From Bacteroidota bacterium (GTDB taxonomy: Bacteria > Bacteroidota > Bacteroidia > Bacteroidales > UBA10428): DNA of 6,480 bases. The stretch is from NCBI GenBank assembly GCA_024640925.1, contig JAHEEB010000252.1:1-6480 (forward strand). Reading direction: 5' to 3'. This document shows, one piece after another, positions 1 to 6,480 of this stretch (positions within the stretch are counted from its first letter, which is position 1; every line of letters starts with the position of its first letter). A model generated the notes under the pieces. The model was given only the letters and a program-made list of their open reading frames with translations. It was not told the origin of the DNA and did no database searches. The position numbers were made by a program, and so were the translations under genes.

Positions 1-216
1 TTTGCTTTATAATGTTTATTTTTCGTTTTTTAGTAACATTTTCTTTTTAAATAGGTTTCATATTACTAATATATAAAGAAGTTGATAGTAAGCTACTTGT
101 TGACTTAATCAAGGTTCGATTACTTAAATAATTATAAATGGCTAACAGGCTTTTTATTATATATTTTGATTGTTTTTCGCTTATAATTTCTTAGGGATAC
201 TAATTTTGTTTTTCGA
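1..216. other. AT-rich non-coding stretch, nothing recognised
   Basis: No open frame of note, RNA gene, clear terminator or repeat was found on either strand. Composition is very AT-rich (11 G/C in the first 60 bases). It lies beyond the stop of the recombinase remnant and may be the rest of a decayed mobile element, but no sequence supports that directly. The 52 bases at 433-484, between the remnant and the PEGA gene stop, are similarly featureless; a weak, stop-ridden continuation of the recombinase may be present there. Confidence 0.5.
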
Positions 217-432
217 CTATTCTGGATACCTGTAATACGTTACCTTGCTAATATTTATTGTTTTAGCCAATTCTGGAACGTTTTCTATTTTCTAGGATAA
301 AGTGGTAAACAATCCAGGGCTTCTTTTGGGCTTCGTGTGTTAATCTCGGTTTCTTACCTCCAATACTTCCTTTTTCTAAGGAAGCCTTCAAACAGGCTAA
401 AATTATTCTCTTACTAATTCCCTTTCAAATTG
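217..432 (-). pseudogene. Decayed serine site-specific recombinase (resolvase/invertase family), C-terminal remnant
   Basis: No intact frame exists here, but three consecutive pieces on the minus strand match the C-terminal half of a serine recombinase. Positions 432-406 read QFERELVRE, like the family's FERE-L-x-x-ER helix. After a one-base loss, 397-281 reads ACLKASLEKG, then SIGGKKPRLT (compare the usual A-G-L-x-A-A-x-x-x-G-x-x-G-G-R-P-x-L) and on to FILENRK. After one extra base (280), 279-217 reads VPELAKTINISKVTYYRYPE and a TAG stop, an excellent fit to the C-terminal helix-turn-helix of resolvases and invertases (E-L-A-x-x-x-x-I-S-x-x-T-x-Y-R-Y). The frame carries at least two frameshifts. 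The catalytic N-terminal domain, with its nucleophilic serine, is missing: upstream lies only a short stop-ridden stretch and then the PEGA gene. The function is lost. It may come from a transposon resolvase or a DNA invertase; the remnant cannot separate these. The identification rests on motif recognition by eye. Confidence 0.72.
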
Positions 433-484
433 TTAATGTTAATTCTGCATAAGCAAAAGACCAAGAAAATTAAAAATAAAAATT

Positions 485-1171
485 TTAGGGTGACGCATTG
501 TCAATGTCAGGGTATATACTATCCATTTTCAACATATACCCTTTTAAGATCATTTCTAAATCATCACTATTATATTCAGATGTAAATCCTCGATCTTCAA
601 TTTCTTCCTTAATCATATTTACAAAAAGATGTGTAAGTTTGTTCTGAATTATATGAATTGTGTCACGAAGTGATTTATTATTCAAACTAAATATGGCAAT
701 ATAGTCACCTATAGGAACATCGTCTGCAATCCATTCATCTTGAGTTTTAGCGCTATAAACACCTAAATGTGGAATTGAAATTGTAATTGAAACTGGCAAA
801 GATTGTATTTTGATTTTTCCTACTTTCAAATCCATTTGTTGTTGACCTTCGTTACCTAGTTGAGAAATTTTAATTTTTGGTATAAAAGGTTTTACTTTAT
901 AGATATAAACTTCACCAAGTTTAATATTAATCGTTTCTTCTTGAGGATTAAATCCGTTTTTTACTACTTTAATAGTAGAAGTACCTGGTGATACATTTTC
1001 TATTATAATCCCATTATAATCTGAAGAAGTTTTACCTTTGTATTCATCATTTATAAATACTGAAATTTCTGGTTCAGAAATAACTTGAATATACGTTGTT
1101 TGGCCAATAATAATTGAAGTATTTATTGTTATAAATGTAGATAATGCTAAAATACTTTTTAAAAAATGCAT
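485..1171 (-). CDS. Secreted protein with two tandem PEGA-like domains
   Basis: This is a predicted exported protein of 228 aa from the ATG at 1171. I prefer that start to the upstream ATG at 1192 (235 aa) because it gives a classic signal peptide, MHFLK plus a hydrophobic run ending SIIIG, with Gln next, and because A-rich sequence precedes it. After cleavage comes a PEGA domain (about residues 28-93): YIQVISEPEISVFINDE, a K-G-K-T turn, then NVSPGTSTIKVVKNGFNP and a strand YIYKVKP. A second, more divergent copy (about 117-186) shows KIKIQSLPVSITISI, DEWIADDVPIGDYIAIF and THLFVNM. The last 40 residues are acidic and partly helical, with no domain I know. PEGA domains are small beta sandwiches often found in bacterial surface and periplasmic proteins, probably binding or scaffolding; no enzymatic residues are evident. 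It follows hsdR on the same strand after a gap of about 98 bases, so it may have its own promoter. A link to restriction is not shown. Confidence 0.8.
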   Translation of the reverse strand: MHFLKSILALSTFITINTSIIIGQTTYIQVISEPEISVFINDEYKGKTSSDYNGIIIENVSPGTSTIKVVKNGFNPQEETINIKLGEVYIYKVKPFIPKIKISQLGNEGQQQMDLKVGKIKIQSLPVSITISIPHLGVYSAKTQDEWIADDVPIGDYIAIFSLNNKSLRDTIHIIQNKLTHLFVNMIKEEIEDRGFTSEYNSDDLEMILKGYMLKMDSIYPDIDNASP

Positions 1172-1269
1172 TTTATTTATAATAATAAACATAAAATATT
1201 TACTAAAGTAAGATTTTTAATCTTTATTTCAAAGTTTTATTTTTGGTTTTTATCATAAAAAATTAAAAA

Positions 1270-4149
1270 TCATAAGGTTGACATACCACTCACAAAAGTC
1301 TCTACAAAAAGTAGAATCTTTTTTAAAATTCTGTCCCCAGTAACTTTTCTTTCCAAAAGTGTTGGTTTTTCCCCTTCGATTAAGTCCAATACTTCATCCC
1401 TCAGTGGTTCTCTTTCAGAAAATAGAAAATGCTCAATTATTTTTTCTGTTTTTTCAATAGATAAATTTTCTTCTTCACAAAGCTTTCTAAATGTCTCTTT
1501 CTGCTCCTTATTACAAAACTTTTCAAATGCCTCTCCAATATCATCAGACTCCGGAAGATGTGGCAAGTTCTCTTCTATAAATTTTTCAATTAATTCCCGT
1601 TTGCTCCTTAACTGCGCTTCTGTAGATAATAAATCGATTATTTCCTTTTTCTTCCTTTCCTGATCAGCCTTCTTAGCATTCTTTAGATTTGCCAGTAGCT
1701 TTAAAATATAGGAAACATTTATTTCATCCCTGTGTATAAGCTCCAGCTCAAAATCTACATCATCTAGTATCGATACTTTTTCCTTTTTATGATCCGTCCT
1801 AACTTTATCATATAAATCCAGATACTTGCTCTTATAATCTTCAAATAACTGTTCTTCCATCTGTAAATCTTCCCAAGAGAAGTCTGCAAAAGTTGAAAGA
1901 ACATTCTTTAGTCTCATAATATCTCGAAATGCCTTAACAAACTCCAGCTCCTTTTCTTCACTCTCTAAATCATTTACACTATCTACCGTTGGTGCAACTT
2001 TCAAAAGTTCTTTAAATGCTAGGTTAAACTTATTTACATATTCTTCATAAGGCGCAATTATGATGATTTCTTTTGCCTCCTTGTTGGAAAAAAGTGTTAT
2101 CGCTTCATCTGTGGCCTTTTTTAAGTTTCGGAATACCATAATGTTCCCTTGGGACTTTTGTTCGTTTAAAACACGGTTTGTGCGTGAATAGGCTTGAATC
2201 AATCCGTGATATTTAAGGTTCTTGTCAACATAAAGAGTATTCACAAGCTTTGCATCAAATCCCGTTAAAAACATATTTACAACAAGTAATATATCAACCC
2301 TGTCTTTCTCCAGAGCATCTTTCCTTTCCCTGTCTTTTATCCTCTTTGATATATCATTGTAATAATTGTAAAAAGATTCACTATCCCTCGTTGAAAAGCT
2401 TGTTCCATACATTTTGTTGTAATGGCAAATAAATTCATCGAGCTTCTCACGGCTATGGGCCTCTGAAGAAGAAAGTTCCGTGGGCTCATCAAAAGAAAAA
2501 TCATCTCCCATCAGCCCATCTGCCTCCTTGTCAACTTCATTCGAGGTATAACTAAAAATAGTCACAATCCTAAGGTCATGCTCCCCGGCTTCCTTTTTAG
2601 CCTGGAACAGATCATAATATTTAATCAGTGTCTCAATACTGTTTACACAAAAAATAGCCGTAAAATCCTTTCTGTAAGTTTTGCGGTCATGGTTTGCCAA
2701 AATATAATCAGTAATCTTTTCCAATCTCACAGGGGATTCCATCAGCTCCCTGGTATCGATGGCCTCAACTTCAATATCAAGATTAGTCTTGCTTTGCTCT
2801 TTTTCCTTATACCTTCCGATATATTCAATGGAGAATTTTAAAACATTTTCATCCTTTATTGCGTCGGTTATAACGTATTTATGTAAACAATCTCCAAAAA
2901 TCTCACGTGTGGTATGCTTTCCATGAATTCCACGTACTGAATTATCCACAAAAATCGGAGTGCCGGTAAATCCGAACATTTGGGTATTTTCAAAAAACGA
3001 TTTTATTCTTTTGTGTGTTTCTCCAAACTGCGACCGGTGGCACTCATCAAAAATAAAAATGATTCTTTCATTTTTTAGCTTTTCCATTCGGCCGAGGTAT
3101 TTCTTTTTTGAAATAGCAGTATTTAGCTTCTGGATAGTTGTAACAATTAGTTTTGTATCATCTAAAAATTGCCGTACCAAGGCTTGTGTATTGTCGGTAC
3201 CATCAATACTACCTTTGCTGAAGCTGTTAAATTCCTTTGTGGTTTGATAATCGAGGTCTTTACGATCAACGACAAAAACAACCTTTTTAATCTGAGGGAT
3301 TCCTATGAGGATCTGGCTGGCTTTAAAAGAAGTAAGGGTTTTACCCGAACCGGTTGTATGCCAGATATACCCGTTTTTGTTCGAGATTTTTACCCGTTCA
3401 ATAAGCGCTTCAACTGCAAAATACTGGTATGGACGAAGTACCATGAGGACCTTATTAGCCTCGCTCAGTACAACGTATTTGCAAATCATCTTGGAGATAT
3501 GGCAGGTATCTAAAAAGCAAAATGTGAACTGTTCAAGGTTGGTAATAAGCTTATTGTTTTCATCGCTCCAGTAAAAGGTTTGTTTGAATGATTGAAATCG
3601 GTTATTTGCGTAATACTTTGTGTTTACTCCGTTGCTTATAATAAAAATCTGTACATATTGAAAAAGTCCAATGGAGCTACCAAAAGAATGCCGTTGGTAG
3701 CGGTTTATCTGGTTAAATGCTTCTTTTAATTCAATGCCCCGGCGTTTAAGTTCAATCTGGACAAGTGGTAGGCCATTTATAAGAATTGTAACATCATAGC
3801 GGTTCTTATAGGTTCCTTCAATAGTTACCTGCCGGGTAACCTGGAACAAGTTTTGGCACCAGTTTTCCTGGTCAATAAATTCAAAATAGAGGCTATCGCC
3901 ATTCTCTTTAGTTATATGCTGTTTTTCCCGTAATGTTTTAGCTTTATCAAATACAGAGCCTTTGCTAAGGATATTTATTACCCGGTCAAATTCTTTTTCC
4001 GAAAAATAAATTTTATTGTGCTTTTCAAGTTGTGATTTAAGGTTTTTAAGTAAATCTGATTCATTGTCGATTGCTATAAAAGAATATTCCATCTTTTGTA
4101 GCTGGATGATAAGGTTATCTTCTAATATGAGTTCGGGCTCCCTGGACAT
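1270..4149 (-). CDS. hsdR: Type I restriction-modification system endonuclease/translocase subunit HsdR
   Basis: HsdR (959 aa, slightly shorter than EcoR124I-type relatives of about 1,040) pulls DNA by ATP hydrolysis and cuts it away from unmethylated sites. The nuclease domain is intact: Asp119 in NRYDVTILINGLP, Glu133 and Lys135 in QIELK, then the Gln147/Tyr151 QxxxY element in QINRYQRH. The spacing between these residues matches EcoR124I as I recall it. The helicase motor follows: Walker A HTTGSGKT (264-271), DECH (368-371), GFTGTP (393-398), VNMFLTGFDA (624-633) and QAYSRTNR (652-659). The last 250 residues are charged and helical, as expected for the HsdM-docking region, ending VETFVSGMSTL. 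The ATG at 4149 lies 3 bases after the small gene's stop and has no Shine-Dalgarno site, so translation is probably coupled. No frameshift or lost catalytic residue is visible, so the enzyme should be active. It is the last gene of the operon. Confidence 0.97.
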   Translation of the reverse strand: MSREPELILEDNLIIQLQKMEYSFIAIDNESDLLKNLKSQLEKHNKIYFSEKEFDRVINILSKGSVFDKAKTLREKQHITKENGDSLYFEFIDQENWCQNLFQVTRQVTIEGTYKNRYDVTILINGLPLVQIELKRRGIELKEAFNQINRYQRHSFGSSIGLFQYVQIFIISNGVNTKYYANNRFQSFKQTFYWSDENNKLITNLEQFTFCFLDTCHISKMICKYVVLSEANKVLMVLRPYQYFAVEALIERVKISNKNGYIWHTTGSGKTLTSFKASQILIGIPQIKKVVFVVDRKDLDYQTTKEFNSFSKGSIDGTDNTQALVRQFLDDTKLIVTTIQKLNTAISKKKYLGRMEKLKNERIIFIFDECHRSQFGETHKRIKSFFENTQMFGFTGTPIFVDNSVRGIHGKHTTREIFGDCLHKYVITDAIKDENVLKFSIEYIGRYKEKEQSKTNLDIEVEAIDTRELMESPVRLEKITDYILANHDRKTYRKDFTAIFCVNSIETLIKYYDLFQAKKEAGEHDLRIVTIFSYTSNEVDKEADGLMGDDFSFDEPTELSSSEAHSREKLDEFICHYNKMYGTSFSTRDSESFYNYYNDISKRIKDRERKDALEKDRVDILLVVNMFLTGFDAKLVNTLYVDKNLKYHGLIQAYSRTNRVLNEQKSQGNIMVFRNLKKATDEAITLFSNKEAKEIIIIAPYEEYVNKFNLAFKELLKVAPTVDSVNDLESEEKELEFVKAFRDIMRLKNVLSTFADFSWEDLQMEEQLFEDYKSKYLDLYDKVRTDHKKEKVSILDDVDFELELIHRDEINVSYILKLLANLKNAKKADQERKKKEIIDLLSTEAQLRSKRELIEKFIEENLPHLPESDDIGEAFEKFCNKEQKETFRKLCEEENLSIEKTEKIIEHFLFSEREPLRDEVLDLIEGEKPTLLERKVTGDRILKKILLFVETFVSGMSTL

Positions 4150-4152
4150 AAT

Positions 4153-4500
4153 CTATTTCAAAATATTGTATATTATATTTGCAATAAATGAAGCTGCACT
4201 TATGAAAAGAGCCCAACTTGCGAACCTGATCGCTTTTCTTGCTTGGGCTGCAGATTGTTTTTGACTGCTGATGGAAAGATAGGTAGAAAATCCTTGAGAT
4301 GATACTTTAACTGTATCACTACCTTCAATCTTAATAAAATTAAGCTCTTCTAATTGAGGGTAAATAGAATTGCCTTGAGTAATTTTAAATTTATTAAATA
4401 AATCTGCTTTTGAAACTAAATCATTTTCAACACATTCCTTAAGAACTTGATAATACAATTCGGGTTGGTTCAAGGAGGTAATAGTTTTCTTCTTTTTCAT
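4153..4500 (-). CDS. Unrecognised small protein: winged-helix-like N-terminus plus one C-terminal membrane helix, inside the hsd operon
   Basis: I do not recognise this 115-residue protein as a known family. It opens with a lysine run (MKKKK). Residues about 12-76 look like a winged helix: helix QPELYYQVLKECVEN, then KADLFNKFKI, then QGNSIYPQLEELNFIKIEG, which resembles a recognition helix, and a beta wing TVKVSSQGFSTYLSI. A short polar linker with SSQKQSAAQARKAIR leads into a hydrophobic stretch (about 91-113, ASWALFISAASFIANIIYNI) that should form one membrane helix, with positive charge on its cytoplasmic side and almost no tail. I chose the ATG at 4500, 1 base after the hsdS stop; an in-frame TTG at 4509 would overlap hsdS by 8 bases and add 3 residues. 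The stop is 3 bases before hsdR. It is probably translated with the hsd genes; a role in controlling or locating the restriction complex is only inference. It may instead be unrelated cargo. Confidence 0.85.
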   Translation of the reverse strand: MKKKKTITSLNQPELYYQVLKECVENDLVSKADLFNKFKITQGNSIYPQLEELNFIKIEGSDTVKVSSQGFSTYLSISSQKQSAAQARKAIRFASWALFISAASFIANIIYNILK

Positions 4501-4501
4501 T

Positions 4502-5701
4502 TTATACAAACATTTTTTGTAATAATCCTTTTTTCCACTTCTCCATTTTTTCTATCTGGTTTGAACAATGGTTTATTTTTTCATCGATGGCAGAAAGGAA
4601 ATTGGCAATTTTGATTTGTTCATTCATGTAGGGTAAATGAACTGGAAATGTTTTATATTCTTCAGCATTTATACCAGGTTGTCCAGACCGCATAGACATC
4701 GTCAAAACCCATTTATTGTATGATTCTAAGAATGTTTGAATAAATATAAAATATGGATTAGCATTGACTATTGAAAACTTAATTAAGAAACCAGCAAATA
4801 CTAAATTACCATCATTTATATTATAAAGATAAGTTTTCCCTACACTTGCTCCTGTTCTTGCAAAAACAATATCTCCTTCTTTTAATTTATACTTTTCTTC
4901 AATTTCGCAATCGGGGGAAGATAAAGGATTAGGTATAAATCTTCGTGAATTTTCATCAATATCTGTAATCCTAATATATTTATTTTCTCCATCATATGGA
5001 ATTGCTGCGGCATTCATTCCATAAAGAATATTATCTGCCACCTCTCCTAACTTTTTCTCCTCCCACTCTGGAAACTCCTTTCCATTCTCATCCTTAAACC
5101 TTATCTCTTTATAAAATATTTTTTGCATTACCCCTTTTTTGTAACTTTCTAAAAGGGTTTTCTTTTTTTTAAGCTGGGTAAGTTTGTCGTCAACTGAGGA
5201 AAGAAAGTTGGCGATTTTGGTTTGTTCGGGGAGTGAGGGGATTGAAAATTGAAAATCTTTTAATGATTTACTATCTATATTTTGAAATGTTGAACCTGTT
5301 GTAAATGATAAAATTCTTTCAAGATTCTTTATCAATATTAACTCAATGAAGACAGAAGTACTTTTTTCATTTGCTCTAATCGCTGCTACACCTCTTCCAA
5401 TGCAATATCTATCATTTGCAATATTCATTCTTCCTGTAGTACTTCCTCTTACACAAAACAATACATCTTTATCTTGACAATACTTACTTGGTTTTGAAGT
5501 CCATTTTATTTTAACAGGATATTTTTCAGTAAACTCAACTGGTCCATTTATTAATGGAATCCCGATGCCTTCAGTATTATATGAATCTCCATCAGGAGAT
5601 TGTCCCATAATTATTTCTGCTAATTTCCCCAATGTCTTCTCTTCCCATTCCCCCTCAAACCCAGGAAATCTTAATTCCGGTATACTTTTTTGCTTTTCCA
5701 T
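4502..5701 (-). CDS. hsdS: Type I restriction-modification system specificity subunit HsdS
   Basis: HsdS (399 aa, a normal length) binds the bipartite target DNA and holds two HsdM and two HsdR copies. Two halves are visible. Half one has a short lead-in with FPGFEGEWEEKTLG, target-recognition domain 1 (about residues 21-155, with MGQSPDGDSYN and TTGSTFQNI), then a conserved spacer starting LPEQTKIANFLSSVDDKL (about 157-197). Half two repeats the pattern: EFPEWEEKKLGEVA, domain 2 (about 213-355, with YGMNAAAIPYDG, YIRITDIDE and ARTGASVGKT), then NEQIKIANFLSAIDEKI and a helix ending KKGLLQKMFV. The ATG lies 3 bases after the hsdM stop; the AAGG just before it is too close to act as a Shine-Dalgarno site, so coupled translation is likely. 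The target sequence cannot be read from the protein. Both recognition domains are AT-richer than hsdM (13 G/C of 60 at 4741-4800), which fits domain exchange between strains. Confidence 0.95.
   Translation of the reverse strand: MEKQKSIPELRFPGFEGEWEEKTLGKLAEIIMGQSPDGDSYNTEGIGIPLINGPVEFTEKYPVKIKWTSKPSKYCQDKDVLFCVRGSTTGRMNIANDRYCIGRGVAAIRANEKSTSVFIELILIKNLERILSFTTGSTFQNIDSKSLKDFQFSIPSLPEQTKIANFLSSVDDKLTQLKKKKTLLESYKKGVMQKIFYKEIRFKDENGKEFPEWEEKKLGEVADNILYGMNAAAIPYDGENKYIRITDIDENSRRFIPNPLSSPDCEIEEKYKLKEGDIVFARTGASVGKTYLYNINDGNLVFAGFLIKFSIVNANPYFIFIQTFLESYNKWVLTMSMRSGQPGINAEEYKTFPVHLPYMNEQIKIANFLSAIDEKINHCSNQIEKMEKWKKGLLQKMFV
4593..4621 (-). repeat. C-terminal copy of the 29-base imperfect direct repeat in hsdS
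   Basis: It encodes E-Q-I-K-I-A-N-F-L-S at the start of the C-terminal conserved spacer of HsdS. It is the partner of 5199-5227, about 600 bases away. Recombination between them would remove the second recognition domain while keeping the reading frame, because the offset (606) is divisible by three. Confidence 0.75.
5199..5227 (-). repeat. Central copy of a 29-base imperfect direct repeat in hsdS
   Basis: It encodes E-Q-T-K-I-A-N-F-L-S at the start of the central conserved spacer of HsdS. It matches 4593-4621 at 25 of 29 bases in the same orientation. The copies mark the duplicated halves of HsdS and could serve as a short homology for recombination. Confidence 0.75.
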
Positions 5702-5704
5702 ACC

Positions 5705-6480
5705 TTAAAATGGGGTTGAGATATTTAACTCCTTACAAAACCCTACTATGACCTTATCCGTTTCTGTCATTTGCTTTTCAAGGTCTTTTAACTCACCTGC
5801 TATGGCATTTATATCAATACTTTCTTCTGCCTCAAACGTGTCAACATAGCGAGGAATGTTTAAATTATAATCGTTTTCGGCAATTTCTTTAAGGCTCGCC
5901 CTCTTGCTGTATTTTTCTTCTTCGCTGCGGTTGCGGTAGGTTGCAACAATTTTTTCAATGTGTTCTTCCCTTAAAATATTCTGTGTTTTTACCTTATCAA
6001 ACCCCTGGCTTGCATCTATAAACAAAATATCATCAGGGTTCTCCCGGCATTTTTTAAATACCAGAATACAGGTGGGTATGCTGGTTCCATAAAAAACATT
6101 GGCAGGAAGGCCAATTACAGCATCCAGATAGTTCTTTTCTTCAATCAGGTATTTCCGTATGTGCTGTTCAGCTCCTCCCCGAAATAATACACCATGTGGC
6201 AAAACAATGGCCATTGTACCGTTTTCAGCCAAATGGTAAATCATATGTTGTACAAAAGCAAAATCCGCTTTGCTCGATGGCGCCAGCTTGCCATATTGGC
6301 TAAAGCGGTCATCTGACATAAAAAGAGGGCTTGCACTCCACTGCGCAGAGAAAGGTGGATTAGCAACAATGGCCTCAAATTGCTTTCCTATATGCTGGGG
6401 GTGCTCCAGTGTATCCTCTTGCCGGACATCAAATTTCCGGTAATGCACATCATGAAGTATCATATTCATCCGACACAGGT
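5705..6480 (-). CDS. hsdM: Type I restriction-modification system DNA methyltransferase subunit HsdM (3' part, start outside window)
   Basis: This subunit transfers a methyl group from S-adenosylmethionine to adenine N6 at the site chosen by HsdS, and it is also part of the restriction complex. The reading frame is open to the window edge: codons before the first in-window ATG (6469) read L-C-R and continue into M-N-M-I-L-H-D, a conserved HsdM segment, so that ATG is internal. Catalytic motif IV, NPPF, lies in VANPPFSAQW. It is followed by family-typical blocks: FAFVQHMIYHL, AIVLPHGVLFRGGAE, VIGLPANVFYGTSIPTCILV and, near the C-terminus, DYNLNIPRYVDTFE. The SAM-binding motif I and the N-terminal helical domain must lie beyond position 6480. 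The C-terminus ends in a helical, acidic segment, as usual. The gene stops 3 bases before hsdS, so the two are surely co-expressed. Base composition is higher than in its neighbours (27 G/C of 60 at 6061-6120). Function in the visible part looks intact. Confidence 0.96.
   Translation of the reverse strand, partial: LCRMNMILHDVHYRKFDVRQEDTLEHPQHIGKQFEAIVANPPFSAQWSASPLFMSDDRFSQYGKLAPSSKADFAFVQHMIYHLAENGTMAIVLPHGVLFRGGAEQHIRKYLIEEKNYLDAVIGLPANVFYGTSIPTCILVFKKCRENPDDILFIDASQGFDKVKTQNILREEHIEKIVATYRNRSEEEKYSKRASLKEIAENDYNLNIPRYVDTFEAEESIDINAIAGELKDLEKQMTETDKVIVGFCKELNISTPF

Noticed and set aside
141..151. Short G/C-richer patch with a nearby T-run, considered as a terminator for the recombinase remnant
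   Set aside because: The GGCTAACAGGC core does not form a stable stem; the halves are not inverted complements.
1210..1224. Perfect 6-bp inverted repeat with a 3-base loop between hsdR and the PEGA gene, considered as a terminator
   Set aside because: The stem is almost all A/T and is not followed by a T-run on the transcribed strand; in such AT-rich DNA it can arise by chance.
1230..1237. AAACTTTG on the minus strand, one base from the Bacteroidota -7 consensus TAnnTTTG, as promoter for the PEGA gene
   Set aside because: It misses one consensus base and I see no -33 TTG element at the right distance, so it is too weak to annotate.
2250..3574. Several open frames of 60-114 codons on the plus strand inside hsdR
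   Set aside because: They lie opposite a complete HsdR with all catalytic motifs, have no recognisable domains and overlap one another, so they are antisense by-products of the real gene.
4016..4264. Plus-strand frame of 82 codons across the hsdR/small-gene junction
   Set aside because: It spans the ends of two well-supported minus-strand genes and shows no domain or start signal of its own.
5702..5708. AAGG before the hsdS start as a ribosome binding site
   Set aside because: It is only one base from the ATG, too close for a working Shine-Dalgarno site.
1..6480. CRISPR array, tRNA/rRNA genes, toxin-antitoxin pair or retron
   Set aside because: No regularly spaced repeats, no cloverleaf or conserved rRNA segments, and no gene with reverse transcriptase or toxin motifs were found on either strand.

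Overview
The window carries most of a Type I restriction-modification operon on the minus strand, followed by a small secreted PEGA-domain protein and the decayed remains of a site-specific recombinase. The DNA is AT-rich, and intergenic stretches fall to roughly 20% G+C (positions 1-60: 11 G/C of 60). None of the starts has a usable Shine-Dalgarno sequence; they are preceded by A/T-rich sequence. Together with the style of the HsdM/HsdR proteins and a PEGA protein with a Gln just after its signal peptide, this suggests a member of the Bacteroidota. That placement is inference and no genus can be given.

Reading along the transcribed (minus) strand from the right edge: the 3' two-thirds or so of hsdM (5705-6480, entering from outside the window), hsdS (4502-5701), a 115-residue unrecognised gene (4153-4500), and hsdR (1270-4149). 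Gaps between these genes are 3, 1 and 3 bases, so they almost certainly form one translationally coupled transcript. HsdM methylates adenines, HsdS gives sequence specificity through two target-recognition domains, and HsdR is the ATP-driven translocase/nuclease. All key HsdR motifs are intact, so the restriction subunit looks functional. The small gene wedged between hsdS and hsdR appears to combine a winged-helix-like N-terminal part with one C-terminal membrane helix. It is not a normal Type I subunit and is the most unusual item here.

After a 77-98 base AT-rich gap comes a gene for a secreted or periplasmic protein with two tandem PEGA-like beta domains (485-1171). The last 484 bases hold no intact gene. 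Positions 217-432, however, still read, across at least two frameshifts, as the C-terminal part of a serine recombinase (resolvase/invertase), including its DNA-binding helix-turn-helix. This points to past mobile-element activity beside the restriction operon. Positions 1-216 and 433-484 show nothing I can recognise with confidence.

I see no intact new mobile element, CRISPR array, RNA gene or convincing terminator. The points most worth following are the winged-helix/membrane gene, the recombinase relic, and the internally duplicated, compositionally mosaic hsdS.
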